NCBI GenBank assembly: GCA_030533445.1
Contig: JARPUW010000277.1
Span: 142,458 to 206,457, forward strand
Length of the DNA stretch: 64,000 nucleotides
Reading direction: 5' to 3'
From: Cyprinodon diabolis
Taxonomy: Eukaryota; Chordata; Actinopteri; Cyprinodontiformes; Cyprinodontidae
Part shown: piece by piece, positions 63,961-64,000 of the stretch
Layout: each line of letters begins with the position of its first letter
Numbering within the stretch: position 1 is the stretch's first letter
Notes under the pieces: model-generated
The model's input: the letters and a program-made list of their open reading frames with translations, nothing else
Databases searched by the model: none
Told to the model about the DNA's origin: nothing
Program-made: the position numbers and the translations under genes

Positions 63961-64000
63961 GATGATTGCCAGAAAAGATCATGGCTGTATCATTAATGGT

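Larger units (their letters stand above)
1..64000. repeat. Tandem satellite array, 177/178-bp monomer, about 361 copies
   Basis: The whole window is a head-to-tail array of one monomer, always in the same orientation, and both window edges fall inside monomers. Monomer starts can be followed without a gap from 131 (131, 308, 486, 663, 841, 1018 and so on) to 63961. Two length classes exist: 177 bp with caacttctg and 178 bp with an extra c (caaccttctg or caaccttacg). A 177-bp type I counted by hand has 67 G+C bases (37.9%). Fixed landmarks in monomer coordinates are GATC at 17-20, inverted-repeat arms at 59-68 and 96-105, HindIII AAGCTT at 119-124 and a TA-rich stretch around 151-160. Monomers differ by only a few bases, so the array is young or strongly homogenised. 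A period near nucleosomal spacing with HOR order is typical of eukaryotic centromeric or pericentromeric satellites; that location is inference. The species and satellite name are not recognised. Confidence 0.98.

Noticed and set aside
1..64000. CRISPR array
   Set aside because: The repeat is periodic, but there are no unique spacers between short repeats; the whole 177/178-bp unit is repeated with only point variants, and there are no cas genes.
1..64000. CENP-B box
   Set aside because: I looked for the TTCG....A..CGGG core on both strands and saw no match in any monomer type.
1..64000. Primate alpha satellite or Arabidopsis 178-bp centromere repeat
   Set aside because: The period is similar, but the sequence does not resemble either consensus as I know them. 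A HindIII site per monomer recalls HindIII satellites described in some fishes, but I cannot confirm any match from memory.
1..64000. tRNA-derived SINE or internal Pol III promoter in the monomer
   Set aside because: The reverse strand of the HindIII region begins ggttccaag, faintly like a B box, but spacing and remaining bases do not fit, and no A box is at a suitable distance.
1..64000. TATA-like promoter (ctttatatt) in each monomer
   Set aside because: It is a short AT-rich string repeated with the monomer; there is no associated gene or other promoter element.
1..64000. Transposon or retroelement insertion interrupting the array
   Set aside because: The monomer phase can be followed through the whole window with no non-satellite insert, terminal repeat or target-site duplication.

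Overview
The whole 64 kb window is one uninterrupted satellite DNA array. I see no gene, RNA gene, transposon, CRISPR array or unique flank. It is a head-to-tail tandem repeat, all in one orientation, with a 177 or 178 bp monomer repeated about 361 times. The monomer is about 38% GC. It has a HindIII site (AAGCTT) in nearly every copy, an XbaI site (TCTAGA) across many monomer junctions, one nearly invariant CpG, and a perfect 10-bp inverted repeat (GAGGCCAAAA / TTTTGGCCTC, 27-nt spacer). An array of this size, with a nucleosome-sized period and nested higher-order repeats (HORs), suggests eukaryotic heterochromatin, probably centromeric or pericentromeric. The sequence alone does not identify the species, and I do not recognise the satellite by name.

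Convention used throughout: monomer position 1 is the g (or t) of g/tatgattgcc or ggtgattgcc, so the first whole monomer starts at 131. Monomers differ at a few diagnostic sites. The start is A (tagatg..gccag), B (tagatg..gcctg), C (taggtg..gcctg) or D (tatatg..gcctg). The middle is s (aagagcg), t (aagtgcg) or g (aagggcgtc). The end is 7 (caacttctg, 177 bp), 8 (caaccttctg, 178 bp) or 9 (caaccttacg, 178 bp). Rarer private variants tag individual monomers.

The order of these types divides the window into blocks. (1) 1-11840: a 27-monomer HOR of about 4.79 kb, present as one nearly complete copy, one complete copy and one 13-monomer deletion derivative. (2) 11841-18757: a mixed junction zone with small indels. 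(3) 18758-29391: two tandem copies of a 30-monomer, 5317-bp HOR. (4) 29392-37192: a mosaic that includes an 8-monomer (1419-bp) tandem duplication. (5) 37193-55278: a 63-monomer, 11171-bp super-repeat present about 1.6 times, with a 6-monomer (1065-bp) duplication inside it. (6) 55279-64000: a mosaic built from the same cassettes. It ends with a 23-monomer segment that matches 34355-39852 minus the 8-monomer duplication.

The nested structure records successive amplifications by unequal exchange or similar copying. Single-base indels, mostly in homopolymers, are concentrated at 16.4-17.0 kb and 55.7-63.5 kb, with one at 52.9 kb, and I saw none from 17.0 to 52.8 kb. This looks more like uneven consensus quality than biology. 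The 61-62 codon open frames in the window are read-throughs of single satellite monomers and are not annotated as genes. All assignments were made by eye, without alignment software.
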